NCBI RefSeq assembly: GCF_018129685.1
Contig: NZ_JAFCLG010000002.1
Location: 62,001-126,000 of the forward strand
From: Bradyrhizobium manausense
GTDB lineage: Bacteria; Pseudomonadota; Alphaproteobacteria; Rhizobiales; Xanthobacteraceae
DNA length: 64,000 nt
Reading direction: 5' to 3'
The notes below the pieces were generated by a model. That model ran no database searches, had not been told where the DNA came from, and saw nothing but the letters and a program-made list of their open reading frames with translations. The number at the start of each line of letters is the position of its first letter. Within the stretch, counting starts at the first letter, position 1. The position numbers and the translations under genes are program-made. Below, one piece after another: positions 1-8,505 of the stretch.

Positions 1-495
1 TCCTCGATCCTTCGCCTCGATCTCTATGTCGACATCTACATGCTGACCTACTGGCGCATCGCGGCCTTCATCTGGATGGGGCTGGTGGCGCTGGGTCTGA
101 TCCTGATCGTGACACGCATCCTGCTCAACCGGTCCAACCGGTGGCTCATCGGCGCCAATATGATCGCGTTAACGATCATTCTTTATATCTGTGCGCTGGT
201 GAACTTCGACGCGTTCATTGCCGACTATAATGTGGCCCACAGCCGGGAAGTCTCCGGCAAGGGCGCGCAGATCGATGTCGCCTACCTCGCGCAGCTCGGA
301 CCACAGGCGTTGCCGGCAATCGAGAAGATGTTGCAGATTCGCGCCGATCATACTCTTATCGGATGGCACGATCGTCTTGCAGACACGCAGCGCATGGACA
401 TGGTCTGGCGGGCCTGGGGCTTTCGCAGCTGGCGGTTGCAACGCAGGTTGGACGACGAGGCCAAAGGCCAACCCGGCAACCGGCCGGCCGGCTGA
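1..495 (+). CDS. DUF4173/DUF4153-type membrane protein, C-terminal part (5' truncated by window edge)
   Basis: The reading frame is open from base 1, so the start lies outside the window; 164 residues are visible. It begins SSILRLDLYVDIYMLTYWRI, which resembles the C-terminal part of the DUF4173 (DUF4153-like) inner-membrane proteins. Two hydrophobic helices follow (IAAFIWMGLVALGLILIVT and a second near WLIGANMIALTIILYICAL), then a soluble tail ending at TGA 493-495. It lies 12 bp upstream of the response regulator gene on the same strand, so the three genes probably form one operon and the membrane protein may be linked to the two-component pair. Function of the family is unknown. The family call rests on motif memory only. 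Confidence 0.7.
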   Translation, partial: SSILRLDLYVDIYMLTYWRIAAFIWMGLVALGLILIVTRILLNRSNRWLIGANMIALTIILYICALVNFDAFIADYNVAHSREVSGKGAQIDVAYLAQLGPQALPAIEKMLQIRADHTLIGWHDRLADTQRMDMVWRAWGFRSWRLQRRLDDEAKGQPGNRPAG

Positions 496-507
496 GCGGA
501 GAAGCCC

Positions 508-1212
508 TTGGCGCATCGCATTCTCATCGTCGACGACGAGGGCCATATCCGCGAGGTCATCCGCGTCGCCCTGAAGAAGGCCGGCATGGACGTGGTCGAG
601 GCCCGCGACGGCAGGGAGGCGCTTCTGCGCTTTGCCGCCGACAGGCCCGACCTGATCGTGCTCGACATCGGCATGCCCGAGTTCGACGGCCTCGACGTCT
701 GCCGCGAGATCCGCAAGAGCTCCGACGTACCGATCCTGTTTCTGTCGGCGCGCGACGAGGAGATCGACCGCATCCTCGGCCTCGAGATCGGCGGCGACGA
801 CTATGTGACAAAACCGTTCAGCCCGCGCGAGCTGGTGGCGCGGGTCAATGTCATTCTGCGCAGGCTCAGCCCACGCAGCGGCGAGGCCAAGGCCGAGCCG
901 GGCGCGCTGTCGCAGGGTGGCCTGCTGATCGATCCCGAACAGCATGTTGCGACCTTTGCCGGCGCGCCGCTGAAGCTGACCGCGATCGAATTCGGCATCC
1001 TGCGCGCATTCCTGACCCGGCCGACATCGGTCTTCAGCCGCGAGCAGCTGATGCGGGCAGCCTACCAGCTCAACATCCAGGTTTCCGACCGTACCATCGA
1101 CAGCCACATCCGCAACATCCGCGCCAAGCTTGCGGCGCTCGCCTGCGACAACGTGATCGAGACCATCCACGGCGTCGGCTTCAAGCTCGGGCGCTGCGAG
1201 AAAGAGGCATGA
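508..1212 (+). CDS. OmpR/PhoB-type response regulator, CreB-like
   Basis: A 234-residue DNA-binding response regulator. The receiver domain (about residues 4-115) has the acidic pair in ILIVDDE, the phospho-acceptor Asp53 in LIVLDIGMPEFDG and the conserved Lys in DDYVTKPFSPREL. The C-terminal half (about 135-230) is an OmpR-type winged helix with the usual FGILRAFL and GVGFKL motifs. The start is a TTG at 508 preceded by GGAGA at suitable spacing. The stop overlaps the ATG of the kinase (ATGA at 1209-1212), indicating translational coupling. Being paired with a CreC-like kinase suggests CreB, but the CreB assignment is by resemblance and other OmpR subfamilies are possible. Confidence 0.88.
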   Translation: MAHRILIVDDEGHIREVIRVALKKAGMDVVEARDGREALLRFAADRPDLIVLDIGMPEFDGLDVCREIRKSSDVPILFLSARDEEIDRILGLEIGGDDYVTKPFSPRELVARVNVILRRLSPRSGEAKAEPGALSQGGLLIDPEQHVATFAGAPLKLTAIEFGILRAFLTRPTSVFSREQLMRAAYQLNIQVSDRTIDSHIRNIRAKLAALACDNVIETIHGVGFKLGRCEKEA

Positions 1213-2795
1213 GTGCGGCACCCGACAAATGGCGGCCGTCGCTCGGCCTCGTGATCTTCGCGGTGCTCGCAACCGTCGCCGTGCTGCCGCTGGTCGGCCT
1301 GTTCTTCTTCCGCCTCTACGACAACCAGTTGATCCGCCAGACCCAGGCCGAGCTGATCGCGCAGAGCCGCGTGCTCGCAACGATCTACGCGCAGGAGGTC
1401 GAAGCCCGGCTCGGCAGCGGCCTCACGCTCGGCGCCGAAGTGCCGCCGAACGTGCTGCCGGATCCCGGCGACCAGTTCACGCCGATCCGGCCCGCGCTGG
1501 ACCTCACCGCCAACGACCTGTTGCGGCGCCGGCCCGATGCGCAAGTCGCGCCCCGGCCCGCGCAAGCCGCTTATGTCGAGATCGGCGCAAAGCTGGCGCC
1601 GATCATCCGCGAGACGCAGAAGGTGACGCTGGCGGGCTTTCGCATCCTCGATCCGCAGGGCGTGGTGATCGCCGGGCGGCAGGAGGTCGGGCAGTCGCTC
1701 GCCCATATCGAGGAGGTCGCGGACGCGCTGCACGGCCAATACCGCGCCACGTTGCGCAACCGCGTGCCGGACAAGCCGCCGCCGCCGATCTATTCCTTCA
1801 GCCGCGGGCTTGGCGTGCATGTGTTTTCGGCGATGCCTGTCATCGTCGACAACCGCGTCGCAGGCGTGATCTACACCACGCGGACGCCGAGCAACATCTT
1901 CGACCATCTTTATCAGGAGCGCGCGAAATTCGTGCTGGCGGGGCTTGCCGTGATCCTCGGCACGATCGCGATCGGGCTCGTGTTCTCGCGCACCATCACG
2001 CTGCCGATGCGCGCGCTGATCGACCGGGCGGCCCGGATTCGAAGCGGCGACCGCGAGGCGTTCCAGCCGCTGAAACATTACGGCACGCGCGAGTTCGCGC
2101 AGCTCTCGCACAGCTTTCTCGGTATGGCCGAGCAGCTGGCGCGGCGCTCCGATTACATCGCGACGTTCTCGGCACATCTCACCCATGAGCTGAAATCACC
2201 GCTGACCTCGATCAAGGGCGCGGCCGAGCTGTTGCAGGATTCCTACCAAGGCAAGCCCGAAGGCCTCACGCCATCAGAGCAGCGGACGTTCATCGCCAAC
2301 ATCCTGTCGGACACAAAGCGGCTGGAGGCAATGGCGCAACGGCTGCGGGAGCTGGCGCGCGCCGAGAGCCCGCCGCAGAACGAGCGCACGGAGCTCGCGC
2401 CCGTGATCGCCGACCTGCGGAGCCGGTTTCCGGCTGGTACCATCGAGGCCAGCGGCAGTCTTGAGCGGGCGATCGGCATGTCCGGCGAGAAGGCGCTGAT
2501 CGTGCTGTCGCACCTCGCCGATAACGCGATGCGGCACAAGGCCGGGACAATCAGGCTGGAGGCGGTGGACGAGCGCACGACGGTGCTGCTGACAGTGAGC
2601 AATGACGGCGAGCCGATCTCGGCGCCGAACCGCGACAGGATCTTCGACGCGTTCTTCACGACCCGGCGCGATCAGGGCGGCACCGGCATGGGGCTGGCGA
2701 TCGCGCGCGCGGTGATGGCGAGCCATGGCGGCTCGATCAGGCTGAAGCCCTCCGAGGAGGGCGTCGCCTTCGAGCTTCAGTTTCCTGTCGCCTAG
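1209..2795 (+). CDS. Sensor histidine kinase, CreC-like
   Basis: A 528-residue inner-membrane sensor kinase. An N-terminal transmembrane helix (LVIFAVLATVAVLPLVGLFF) is followed by a periplasmic region of about 200 residues, a second helix (FVLAGLAVILGTIAIGLVF), a HAMP linker, a HisKA domain with the phospho-acceptor His326 in FSAHLTHELKSPLTS, and an HATPase domain with the N box (LADNAMRH) and the G box GTGMGLAIARA. The start ATG at 1209 overlaps the stop of the response regulator, so both are probably made from one transcript. The stimulus cannot be read from the sequence. The stop codon at 2793-2795 overlaps the stop of a tiny convergent gene. Confidence 0.88.
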   Translation: MSAAPDKWRPSLGLVIFAVLATVAVLPLVGLFFFRLYDNQLIRQTQAELIAQSRVLATIYAQEVEARLGSGLTLGAEVPPNVLPDPGDQFTPIRPALDLTANDLLRRRPDAQVAPRPAQAAYVEIGAKLAPIIRETQKVTLAGFRILDPQGVVIAGRQEVGQSLAHIEEVADALHGQYRATLRNRVPDKPPPPIYSFSRGLGVHVFSAMPVIVDNRVAGVIYTTRTPSNIFDHLYQERAKFVLAGLAVILGTIAIGLVFSRTITLPMRALIDRAARIRSGDREAFQPLKHYGTREFAQLSHSFLGMAEQLARRSDYIATFSAHLTHELKSPLTSIKGAAELLQDSYQGKPEGLTPSEQRTFIANILSDTKRLEAMAQRLRELARAESPPQNERTELAPVIADLRSRFPAGTIEASGSLERAIGMSGEKALIVLSHLADNAMRHKAGTIRLEAVDERTTVLLTVSNDGEPISAPNRDRIFDAFFTTRRDQGGTGMGLAIARAVMASHGGSIRLKPSEEGVAFELQFPVA

Positions 2796-2932
2796 ATCGC
2801 AAACACCCAGGCGGCGACGATGGTGCCGATGGTGACCAGCCCGGCGATGGTCCAACCGGCGGCGTATTCCAGCTCGGGATGACCGGTCGCCCGCATGATC
2901 TCTGCCGGATCGGCGGTATGTTTGTCTGCCAT
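2792..2932 (-). CDS. Small single-pass membrane protein, unknown function
   Basis: A 46-residue open frame, starting MADKHTADPAEIMRATGHPE and followed by one hydrophobic helix (AAGWTIAGLVTIGTIVAAWV) that runs almost to the C terminus. Third codon positions are mainly G or C, as in neighbouring genes, and the layout of a short charged N terminus plus one helix is typical of genuine small membrane proteins. Its TAG stop (2792-2794) shares bases with the TAG stop of the convergent kinase gene (2793-2795). I do not recognise the family. It does not match the cytochrome aa3 subunit IV pattern I considered. Confidence 0.6.
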   Translation of the reverse strand: MADKHTADPAEIMRATGHPELEYAAGWTIAGLVTIGTIVAAWVFAI

Positions 2933-3009
2933 GACAGCCTCGCACGTGTTTCCCCGTGTCATGGATAAGTCGCATCAGCCGGCAAAAGGTTCCGTCACGG
3001 ACGCGCGAA

Positions 3010-3046
3010 TAGCAAAAAGTCGAAAAAACAACCCCATGCAAAGTAG
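3010..3046 (+). repeat. Short dispersed intergenic repeat (first copy)
   Basis: The segment containing GCAAAAAGTCGAAAA and AACAACCCCATGCAAAGTAG closely matches a second copy at 53466-53499 downstream of homospermidine synthase (AACAACCCCATGCACAGTAG). Both copies are intergenic and in the same orientation. This copy lies between the small membrane gene and the DUF3606 gene. It resembles the short dispersed repeats frequent in Bradyrhizobium genomes; its function is not known. Confidence 0.6.
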
Positions 3047-3208
3047 AACGACCCTGCCGCGGCAGGCCGGGGCCGCGCTCGCCAACCATTTGAACCGACG
3101 CGGCAAAACCGCCGACCCGCGCAAATCGCCACCCGCGCTTCATCTTGCGCCGCAAAATCCGATTGCATGCTAGACTGCATGCCGCAGATCCCAGGGCAGG
3201 AGACAAGC

Positions 3209-3640
3209 ATGGCCGACGACAAGACCAAGCGGGGCGGAGCGGACCGCAAGCTGATTGCGCTCACGGAGAAGTACGAAGTCGCCTACTGGTCGAAGAAATT
3301 CAAGGTGACTCCCGCCAAGTTGAAATACGCGGTCAAGAAAGTCGGCCACTCCGCGAAGAAGGTCGAAGAGTACATCAAGCTGCAGAAGCACCGCGCTGCC
3401 GACAAGAAGCTGATCGCGCTCGGCGAAGCCTATGAAGTCCGCTACTGGTCGAAGAAGTTCAAGATCACGCCAGCCAGGCTGAAGGCCGCCGTCGCTGCCG
3501 CTGGCCATTCTTCCAAGAAGGTCGAGGCCTACCTGGCCGCCCAGAAGGCGGCGAAAAAGGCGGCCAAGAAGACAACGAAGAAGACAGCGAAGAAGGCCAC
3601 CAAGAAGAAGACATCTGCCTCGCGCAAGATGGCCGCCTGA
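3209..3640 (+). CDS. DUF3606-like two-repeat protein with a lysine-rich, histone H1-like tail
   Basis: A 143-residue very basic protein. Two direct repeats of about 52 residues are visible (DRKLIALTEKYEVAYWSKKF near residue 10 and DKKLIALGEAYEVRYWSKKF near residue 63), each ending in a GHS(A/S)KKVE(E/A)Y motif; this is the DUF3606 pattern. The last 35 residues are almost only Lys, Ala and Thr (for example AAKKAAKKTTKKTAKKATKK), like bacterial histone H1-type tails that bind DNA. The start at 3209 is chosen because GGAG sits 8 bases upstream; an ATG at 3167 in the same frame lacks such a site. A nucleoid-associated or stress role is inference. Confidence 0.75.
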   Translation: MADDKTKRGGADRKLIALTEKYEVAYWSKKFKVTPAKLKYAVKKVGHSAKKVEEYIKLQKHRAADKKLIALGEAYEVRYWSKKFKITPARLKAAVAAAGHSSKKVEAYLAAQKAAKKAAKKTTKKTAKKATKKKTSASRKMAA

Positions 3641-4007
3641 ACCGTCGAACAGCTGTCCCCTCGCCGGACGCATCAGCCGGCGTGCATCGCCGGCTCGCAC
3701 ACGCGCCGCGACAGCACGACAGTCCAACTACGTCAGCTCGATTGGCGCATCGGTGCAGCGTGCCTGCGATCGACTGACGCGATTGTGAGACGCGCATCGT
3801 GCGATCGGCTTTGCCGCATCGGCATCCCGCTGTTAGGATGCATCGCTTCGTTTTGCTATTTTAGGTTTTATTCATTTTACGCGCCGGCTTTGTGGCCGGC
3901 ACACAACGATTCATTTTCAAACACCTGAATACTTTCGAACGCCAGAACCCGCGTTCGCAAATCGATGTTTCCCGGTTCGTCCGCCACCCGTGCAAGGAGG
4001 AAATACT
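3641..4007. other. Intergenic region with one strong hairpin and an AT-rich presumptive promoter
   Basis: No supported gene is present. A perfect hairpin AGCCGGCG-TGCAT-CGCCGGCT lies at 3675-3695, about 35 bp after the DUF3606 stop, without a T run. From about 3848 the sequence becomes AT-rich (for example TTTTGCTATTTTAGG), probably the promoter region of the S53 peptidase gene, but I cannot fix a -35/-10 pair. Confidence 0.5.
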
Positions 4008-5657
4008 ATGTCCCCGAGTGCAACACCCCACATGGTCGAACTTCCCAACTCTGTCCATCAACTGCCGACAGGCTCGAAGGCGATGCGCCGGACCAACGGC
4101 CAGCGCTGGATCGAGCTGACGCTTGGCGTCAAGCGCTCCGCCGATCTGCCCGATCTGTCCGACCTCGACAACAAGCTTCCCAAGGCGCGCAAATACATGA
4201 CGCGCGAGCAGCTCGAGAGCCGCTACGGCTCCGATCCCAAAGCCATCAAGTCGATCGAGGATTTTGCCAAGGCGCACAAGCTCGTCGTCACCCGCAACGA
4301 GCCTGCCGCGGCGCGGCTCGGCATCGCCGGGACCGTCGACGACGTCAGCGACGCCTTCGGCGTCACGCTGTTCGACTATTCCCATCCGCATCTCGGCGAC
4401 TTCCACGCACGCACCGGCCCGGTGCACGTCCCGAGCGACGTCGGCGATGCCATCACCGGCGTGTTCGGCCTGAACAACCACCGTGTGCTCCGCCGCTCGC
4501 GCCATTCGGCAAGCAGCGCGAAGCCGGATTTCGCAAGCTCGGTGCGGCACTGGTTCATTCCGACCGAGCTCGCGGGGATCTACAAATTCCCGCAAGCCGA
4601 TGCGAGCAAGCAATGCATCGGCCTGCTCGAATTCGGCGGTGGCGTCGAGACCCCCGATGTCGCGGCCTATTTCAGCAAGATCGGCGTTCCGGCGCCGAAC
4701 GTTGCCGTCGTCGCCGTCGACGGCGTCTCGACAGATCCCGCCGGCGATCCCGATTCGACCGGTGAGGTGATGCTGGATGTCGACGTCGCCGGCGCGCTCG
4801 GCGGCGGCGCCAGGATCGCCACCTATTTCTCGACGTTCGACGAGAAGGGCCTGGTCGATTGCCTCGCCAAGGTCGTCAGCGATTCCGTCAACGATCCCTC
4901 GGTCGTCTCGATCAGCTGGGGCTGGGACGAGAACCAGGCTTTCAACAATGCCGGCGTGATCTGGTCACCTGCGGCGATCGACCATTGCAACCACAGCTTC
5001 CTCGCGGCGGCCCATCTCGGCATCACGTTCTGCGTGTCCACCGGCGACGACGGTTCGGAAGCGCAGATGCAGGACGGCCGTGCCCATGTGAACTTCCCCG
5101 CCACCAGTCCCTATGTGCTGGCGGTGGGCGGCACGACCCTGCATGCGCGCGCAAATGCCAGGAAGCACGTGCAGCTGACCGAGACCGTCTGGAACGACGG
5201 ACCGGGCAGCGGCACCGGCGGCGGCGTCAGCGACATCACGCCGGTCCCGAGTTGGCAGAACGGCATCGTGCCGAAGTCGATCAACCCTGGTCACTTCGCC
5301 GGACGCGCGATCCCCGACGTCGCGGCCAACGCCGATCCGGCCACGGGCTATCTGACCATGTCGGGCGGCAAGCTCGGCATCGTCGGCGGCACCAGCGCCT
5401 CCGCGCCGCTGTGGGCCAGCCTGATCGCCAGGATCAACGCCGCGCTCGGCGCCCGGTCCGGCAACTTCAATGCCCTGCTCTATTCCAAGTTCGGTCCGGC
5501 CGGCGTGCTGCGCGACATCACCGTCGGCAACAACGACACCGACGGTCTGCTTGGCGGACAATACCAGGCAGGTCCGGGATGGGACGCCTGCACCGGCTGG
5601 GGCGTGCCTGATGGCGGCAAGCTGCTCACCGCACTCCAGGGCGGCCCGATCAGCTAG
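4008..5657 (+). CDS. S53 family (sedolisin / pro-kumamolisin) serine-carboxyl peptidase
   Basis: A 549-residue acid-type serine peptidase. The N-terminal prodomain (about 20-180; IELTLGVKRSADLP, then TREQLESRYGSDP) is the pro-kumamolisin activation domain. The catalytic domain carries Glu253 and Asp257 in STGEVMLDVDVAGA, the oxyanion Asp in STGDDGSE, and the nucleophile Ser463 in GGTSASAPLWASL. A C-terminal calcium site is suggested by DITVGNNDTDG and GWDACTGWGVPDG. The start at 4008 has an excellent AAGGAGGA ribosome site 6-7 bases upstream. No signal peptide is apparent, which is odd for a family that is usually secreted. Transcribed alone. Confidence 0.92.
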   Translation: MSPSATPHMVELPNSVHQLPTGSKAMRRTNGQRWIELTLGVKRSADLPDLSDLDNKLPKARKYMTREQLESRYGSDPKAIKSIEDFAKAHKLVVTRNEPAAARLGIAGTVDDVSDAFGVTLFDYSHPHLGDFHARTGPVHVPSDVGDAITGVFGLNNHRVLRRSRHSASSAKPDFASSVRHWFIPTELAGIYKFPQADASKQCIGLLEFGGGVETPDVAAYFSKIGVPAPNVAVVAVDGVSTDPAGDPDSTGEVMLDVDVAGALGGGARIATYFSTFDEKGLVDCLAKVVSDSVNDPSVVSISWGWDENQAFNNAGVIWSPAAIDHCNHSFLAAAHLGITFCVSTGDDGSEAQMQDGRAHVNFPATSPYVLAVGGTTLHARANARKHVQLTETVWNDGPGSGTGGGVSDITPVPSWQNGIVPKSINPGHFAGRAIPDVAANADPATGYLTMSGGKLGIVGGTSASAPLWASLIARINAALGARSGNFNALLYSKFGPAGVLRDITVGNNDTDGLLGGQYQAGPGWDACTGWGVPDGGKLLTALQGGPIS

Positions 5658-5670
5658 CCGATCCGCGTTT

Positions 5671-5699
5671 GCGCAGGCGGGCGATCCGCCTGCCTGCGC
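5671..5699 (+). terminator. Hairpin after the S53 peptidase gene
   Basis: The stem CAGGCGG / CCGCCTG (5674-5680 and 5686-5692) with loop GCGAT, extended by outer GCG/CGC pairs, lies 14 bp after the stop codon. It lacks a T run, so it may be only a stabilising hairpin rather than an intrinsic terminator. Confidence 0.35.
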
Positions 5700-5820
5700 A
5701 GGACCTAGATAACAGGCCGCGTCCGCCTGACGCAGCCGCGGCCTCGTCCTCGTCCTCGCGGCGCCAGAACAAGCGTGAAATCGAAAGCAACCGGCTCAGA
5801 TCACCTTTGGCGTCCGCTTG

Positions 5821-6108
5821 TTACGCGTCCTCCCGCAACTTTGAGCGCAATTCCGCCAATGAACGCATAACTCGTTCGAATGTCTCGGCAGCGCGCTGTC
5901 TGTCGCGTCCCCGCGACAAGAGAAGGCTGATGTCCTTCAGCAGAATGCTGGCCTTCTCAATACGCGCCAGACGCTGGGCATACCCGTCTTCCCCGCCGGA
6001 AAGTGCCGATGCCAACTCGCCCGTGAGCTTTGTGACCTCGCAAGCGAACTCCTCCGATGACAGGCCGTGATCGGGACACGGAAATTGCAGGAGATTGTCG
6101 CGCTCCAT
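5821..6108 (-). CDS. Small helical protein of unknown function
   Basis: A 95-residue protein, MERDNLLQFPCPDHG at the start, then mostly charged helical sequence with heptad-like hydrophobic spacing (EVTKLTGELASALSG and AETFERVMRSLAELRSKL). The start at 6108 is preceded by a near-perfect GGAGGT at 5 bases, so the longer in-frame option from 6282 is rejected. It is divergent from the hybrid histidine kinase gene, 177 bp away, and may belong to the same signalling locus, but no domain is recognised. A coiled-coil or helical-bundle fold is inference. Confidence 0.65.
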   Translation of the reverse strand: MERDNLLQFPCPDHGLSSEEFACEVTKLTGELASALSGGEDGYAQRLARIEKASILLKDISLLLSRGRDRQRAAETFERVMRSLAELRSKLREDA

Positions 6109-6285
6109 CTGGACCTCCGCCAGATATACGACGGCGGAGCGGCTCAGGATCAGTGCAATGACCAAATATCTGCCAGGAGGTGGAACCCAGGAATCTGCAA
6201 CGATGCATCTCGGGGAGCTTTTTCCGTCCAGGAACATTCTCCCAGGCCTGACGTTGGTTGAGCCCGTCCTTTGAGTTTCCATGGT

Positions 6286-8235
6286 ATGAAAACGACCGCT
6301 GCAGCGGGCGCCCTAAGCCTCGAATTGCTGATCAATTCCATCGTCGATTACGCCATCTTCATGCTCGACGCTGACGGCGTGGTCAGAATCTGGAACAAGG
6401 GGGCAGAGCGCCTCAAAGGCTATGCTGCCGAGGAAATCATCGGGAAATCCTTCTCGACCTTTTACACACCGGAAGATCGAGAGAAGGATTTGCCGAGAAT
6501 GGCATTGGCGACGGCCGCCGCGACGGGGCGTTTCGCCTCCGAGGGCTGGCGTGTGCGGAAGGATGGCAGCCGCTTCTGGGCCCTCGTCGTTCTGGACGCG
6601 ATCCGCGACGAAGACGGCCGGGTGATCGGATTCGCGAAGGTCACGCGGGACATTACCGAGCGGCAGCAGGCCCATAATGATCTCGTGGAAAGCGAAAGGC
6701 GCTATCGCCGGCTCGTCGAAGCCGTCGTGGACTACGCCATTTTCCAGCTGGATCCCACGGGCCATGTCGCAACCTGGAATCCCGGGGCCGAGCGCATCAA
6801 GGGGTATCGGCCGGAAGAGATTATCGGCCGGCATTTCAGCACGTTCTACACGCCCGAGGATCTTGAAAAAGGAGTGCCAACGGCAGCTCTGGCAGAGGCC
6901 GCCGAAAAAGGCCGGTTCGAAGCCGAGGGCTGGCGCATGCGCAAAGACGGCACGCGGTTCTGGGCCTCGGTGGTCATCGATCGGATCACCGACGAAAGCG
7001 GTGCGATCATCGGCTTTGCAAAGGTCACGCGCGATCTCACCGAGCGCAAGCGGGCACAGGACGAGCTTCAACGCGTCCAGGAGCAGCTTGTTGCGTCGCA
7101 GAAGCTCGAAGCGGTTGGACAGTTGAGCGGCGGCATCGCGCACGACTTCAACAATCTGCTCATGATCGTCCTCGGCAATCTCGAGAACGCGGAGCGCAGC
7201 AGCCGCAATGCAGGAGGGCCCAACCTCCATCGCGCGCTGGCGAACGCGAAGCGCGGCGCCCAGCGGGCTGCGGCGCTGACAAGCCGGTTGCTCGCCTTCT
7301 CGCGCCGCCAGGCCCTTGATCCCAAGCCGCTCAACCTCAACGGCTTCCTCAGTAGCCTTCAGGAATTTCTCCAGCGCACGCTGGGCGAACGCGTCGAGGT
7401 GCAGTCAGTCGGCGGTGCCGGTCTCTGGCAAATCGAAGCGGACGTGAACCATCTGGAATCGACGATCGTGAATTTGGCGATCAATGCCCGTGACGCGATG
7501 CCGAATGGCGGAAAGCTGACCATCGAGGCGGCAAACGTCGCCGTCGACGAGAATTATTCACGTGCCAACCCGGAGCTCGCCGTCGGCCAGTATGTCGTCA
7601 TCTGCGTGCGTGACACGGGCTCGGGCATGGCGCCGGAAGTCCTGCAGCATGCATTCGAGCCGTTCTTCACGACCAAGGAGCCGGGCCAGGGAACCGGTCT
7701 TGGACTAAGCCAGGTCTATGGCTTCGTCAAACAGTCAGGCGGCCATGTGAAGATCTACAGCGAGGTGGGAGAAGGCACGAGCATCAAGATGTATTTTCCC
7801 CGCTATGCGGGGAGTGCGCAGCTCAATTCGGACGATGCGGAAGAGCTCATCTCGGAAGGCACCTCTGTCGAAACCATTCTCGTCGTTGAAGATGATGCCG
7901 ATCTCAGGGGCTACGTGTCGGACGTGCTGCGGGACCTCAATTATCGCGTTCTGTCTGCCGGCAGCGCGCAGGCAGCTTTGACAATTCTGTTGCAGCAAAA
8001 CCAGCATATTGATCTTCTTCTCACCGATGTGGTCATGCCCGGTATCAACGGACGCGAGCTGGGAAGGCGCGCACAGGAGATCAGGCCGGATCTCAGGGTT
8101 CTCTACATGACGGGTTACTCGCGCAACGCAGTCATCCACCAGGGTCGGCTTGATGAGGGCGTCGATCTTCTGGAAAAGCCGGTCACTCAGGCAAGACTGG
8201 CGCTGAAGGTCCGCGAAATTCTGGATCGAAACTGA
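6286..8235 (+). CDS. PAS-PAS hybrid sensor histidine kinase with C-terminal receiver
   Basis: A 649-residue, apparently cytoplasmic kinase with no membrane helix. Two PAS domains that are near-copies of one another (about 10-130 and 140-260) share IVDYAIF/VVDYAIF, RFWA and GFAKVTRDITER-type motifs. A NtrB-like HisKA segment follows with His286 in LSGGIAHDFNNLL, then an HATPase domain (INARDAMPNGG, GTGLGLSQVYGF), and a receiver domain with phospho-acceptor Asp581 in LLTDVVMPG and Lys in LLEKPVT. A TTG at 6271 would add five residues; the ATG at 6286 is preferred. The strong similarity of the two PAS domains suggests an internal duplication. The signal is unknown; the output is probably a separate phosphotransfer partner. 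Confidence 0.9.
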   Translation: MKTTAAAGALSLELLINSIVDYAIFMLDADGVVRIWNKGAERLKGYAAEEIIGKSFSTFYTPEDREKDLPRMALATAAATGRFASEGWRVRKDGSRFWALVVLDAIRDEDGRVIGFAKVTRDITERQQAHNDLVESERRYRRLVEAVVDYAIFQLDPTGHVATWNPGAERIKGYRPEEIIGRHFSTFYTPEDLEKGVPTAALAEAAEKGRFEAEGWRMRKDGTRFWASVVIDRITDESGAIIGFAKVTRDLTERKRAQDELQRVQEQLVASQKLEAVGQLSGGIAHDFNNLLMIVLGNLENAERSSRNAGGPNLHRALANAKRGAQRAAALTSRLLAFSRRQALDPKPLNLNGFLSSLQEFLQRTLGERVEVQSVGGAGLWQIEADVNHLESTIVNLAINARDAMPNGGKLTIEAANVAVDENYSRANPELAVGQYVVICVRDTGSGMAPEVLQHAFEPFFTTKEPGQGTGLGLSQVYGFVKQSGGHVKIYSEVGEGTSIKMYFPRYAGSAQLNSDDAEELISEGTSVETILVVEDDADLRGYVSDVLRDLNYRVLSAGSAQAALTILLQQNQHIDLLLTDVVMPGINGRELGRRAQEIRPDLRVLYMTGYSRNAVIHQGRLDEGVDLLEKPVTQARLALKVREILDRN

Positions 8236-8505
8236 ACGAACAAGGGCGCAGCCTGCGCGCCTCGATTGAGTTCGTCTTGAAATAGGGTCTTGGTCGGTTT
8301 TCGGGCCCAATGGCCGAAGAATTCGCGTGAGCACAGCTCATTCACCGCGCGCCCGGAAGCCGACGTCCGTCCGGACCCCACACCGTGCTTGCGCACCCAG
8401 CGACTTCGCGGCGCTCGGCTCTGCCGGGACTCTTGACCAAAGCCCTCCCCCTGCCCGGAAATCTGTCATAGGCTTGCGAGCTGTGACCGGAGAGGGAAAG
8501 CACGC

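Noticed and set aside
363..1208. Upstream extension of the histidine kinase frame to 363
   Set aside because: It overlaps the response regulator gene in another frame; the ATG at 1209 with ATGA overlap gives a normal kinase.
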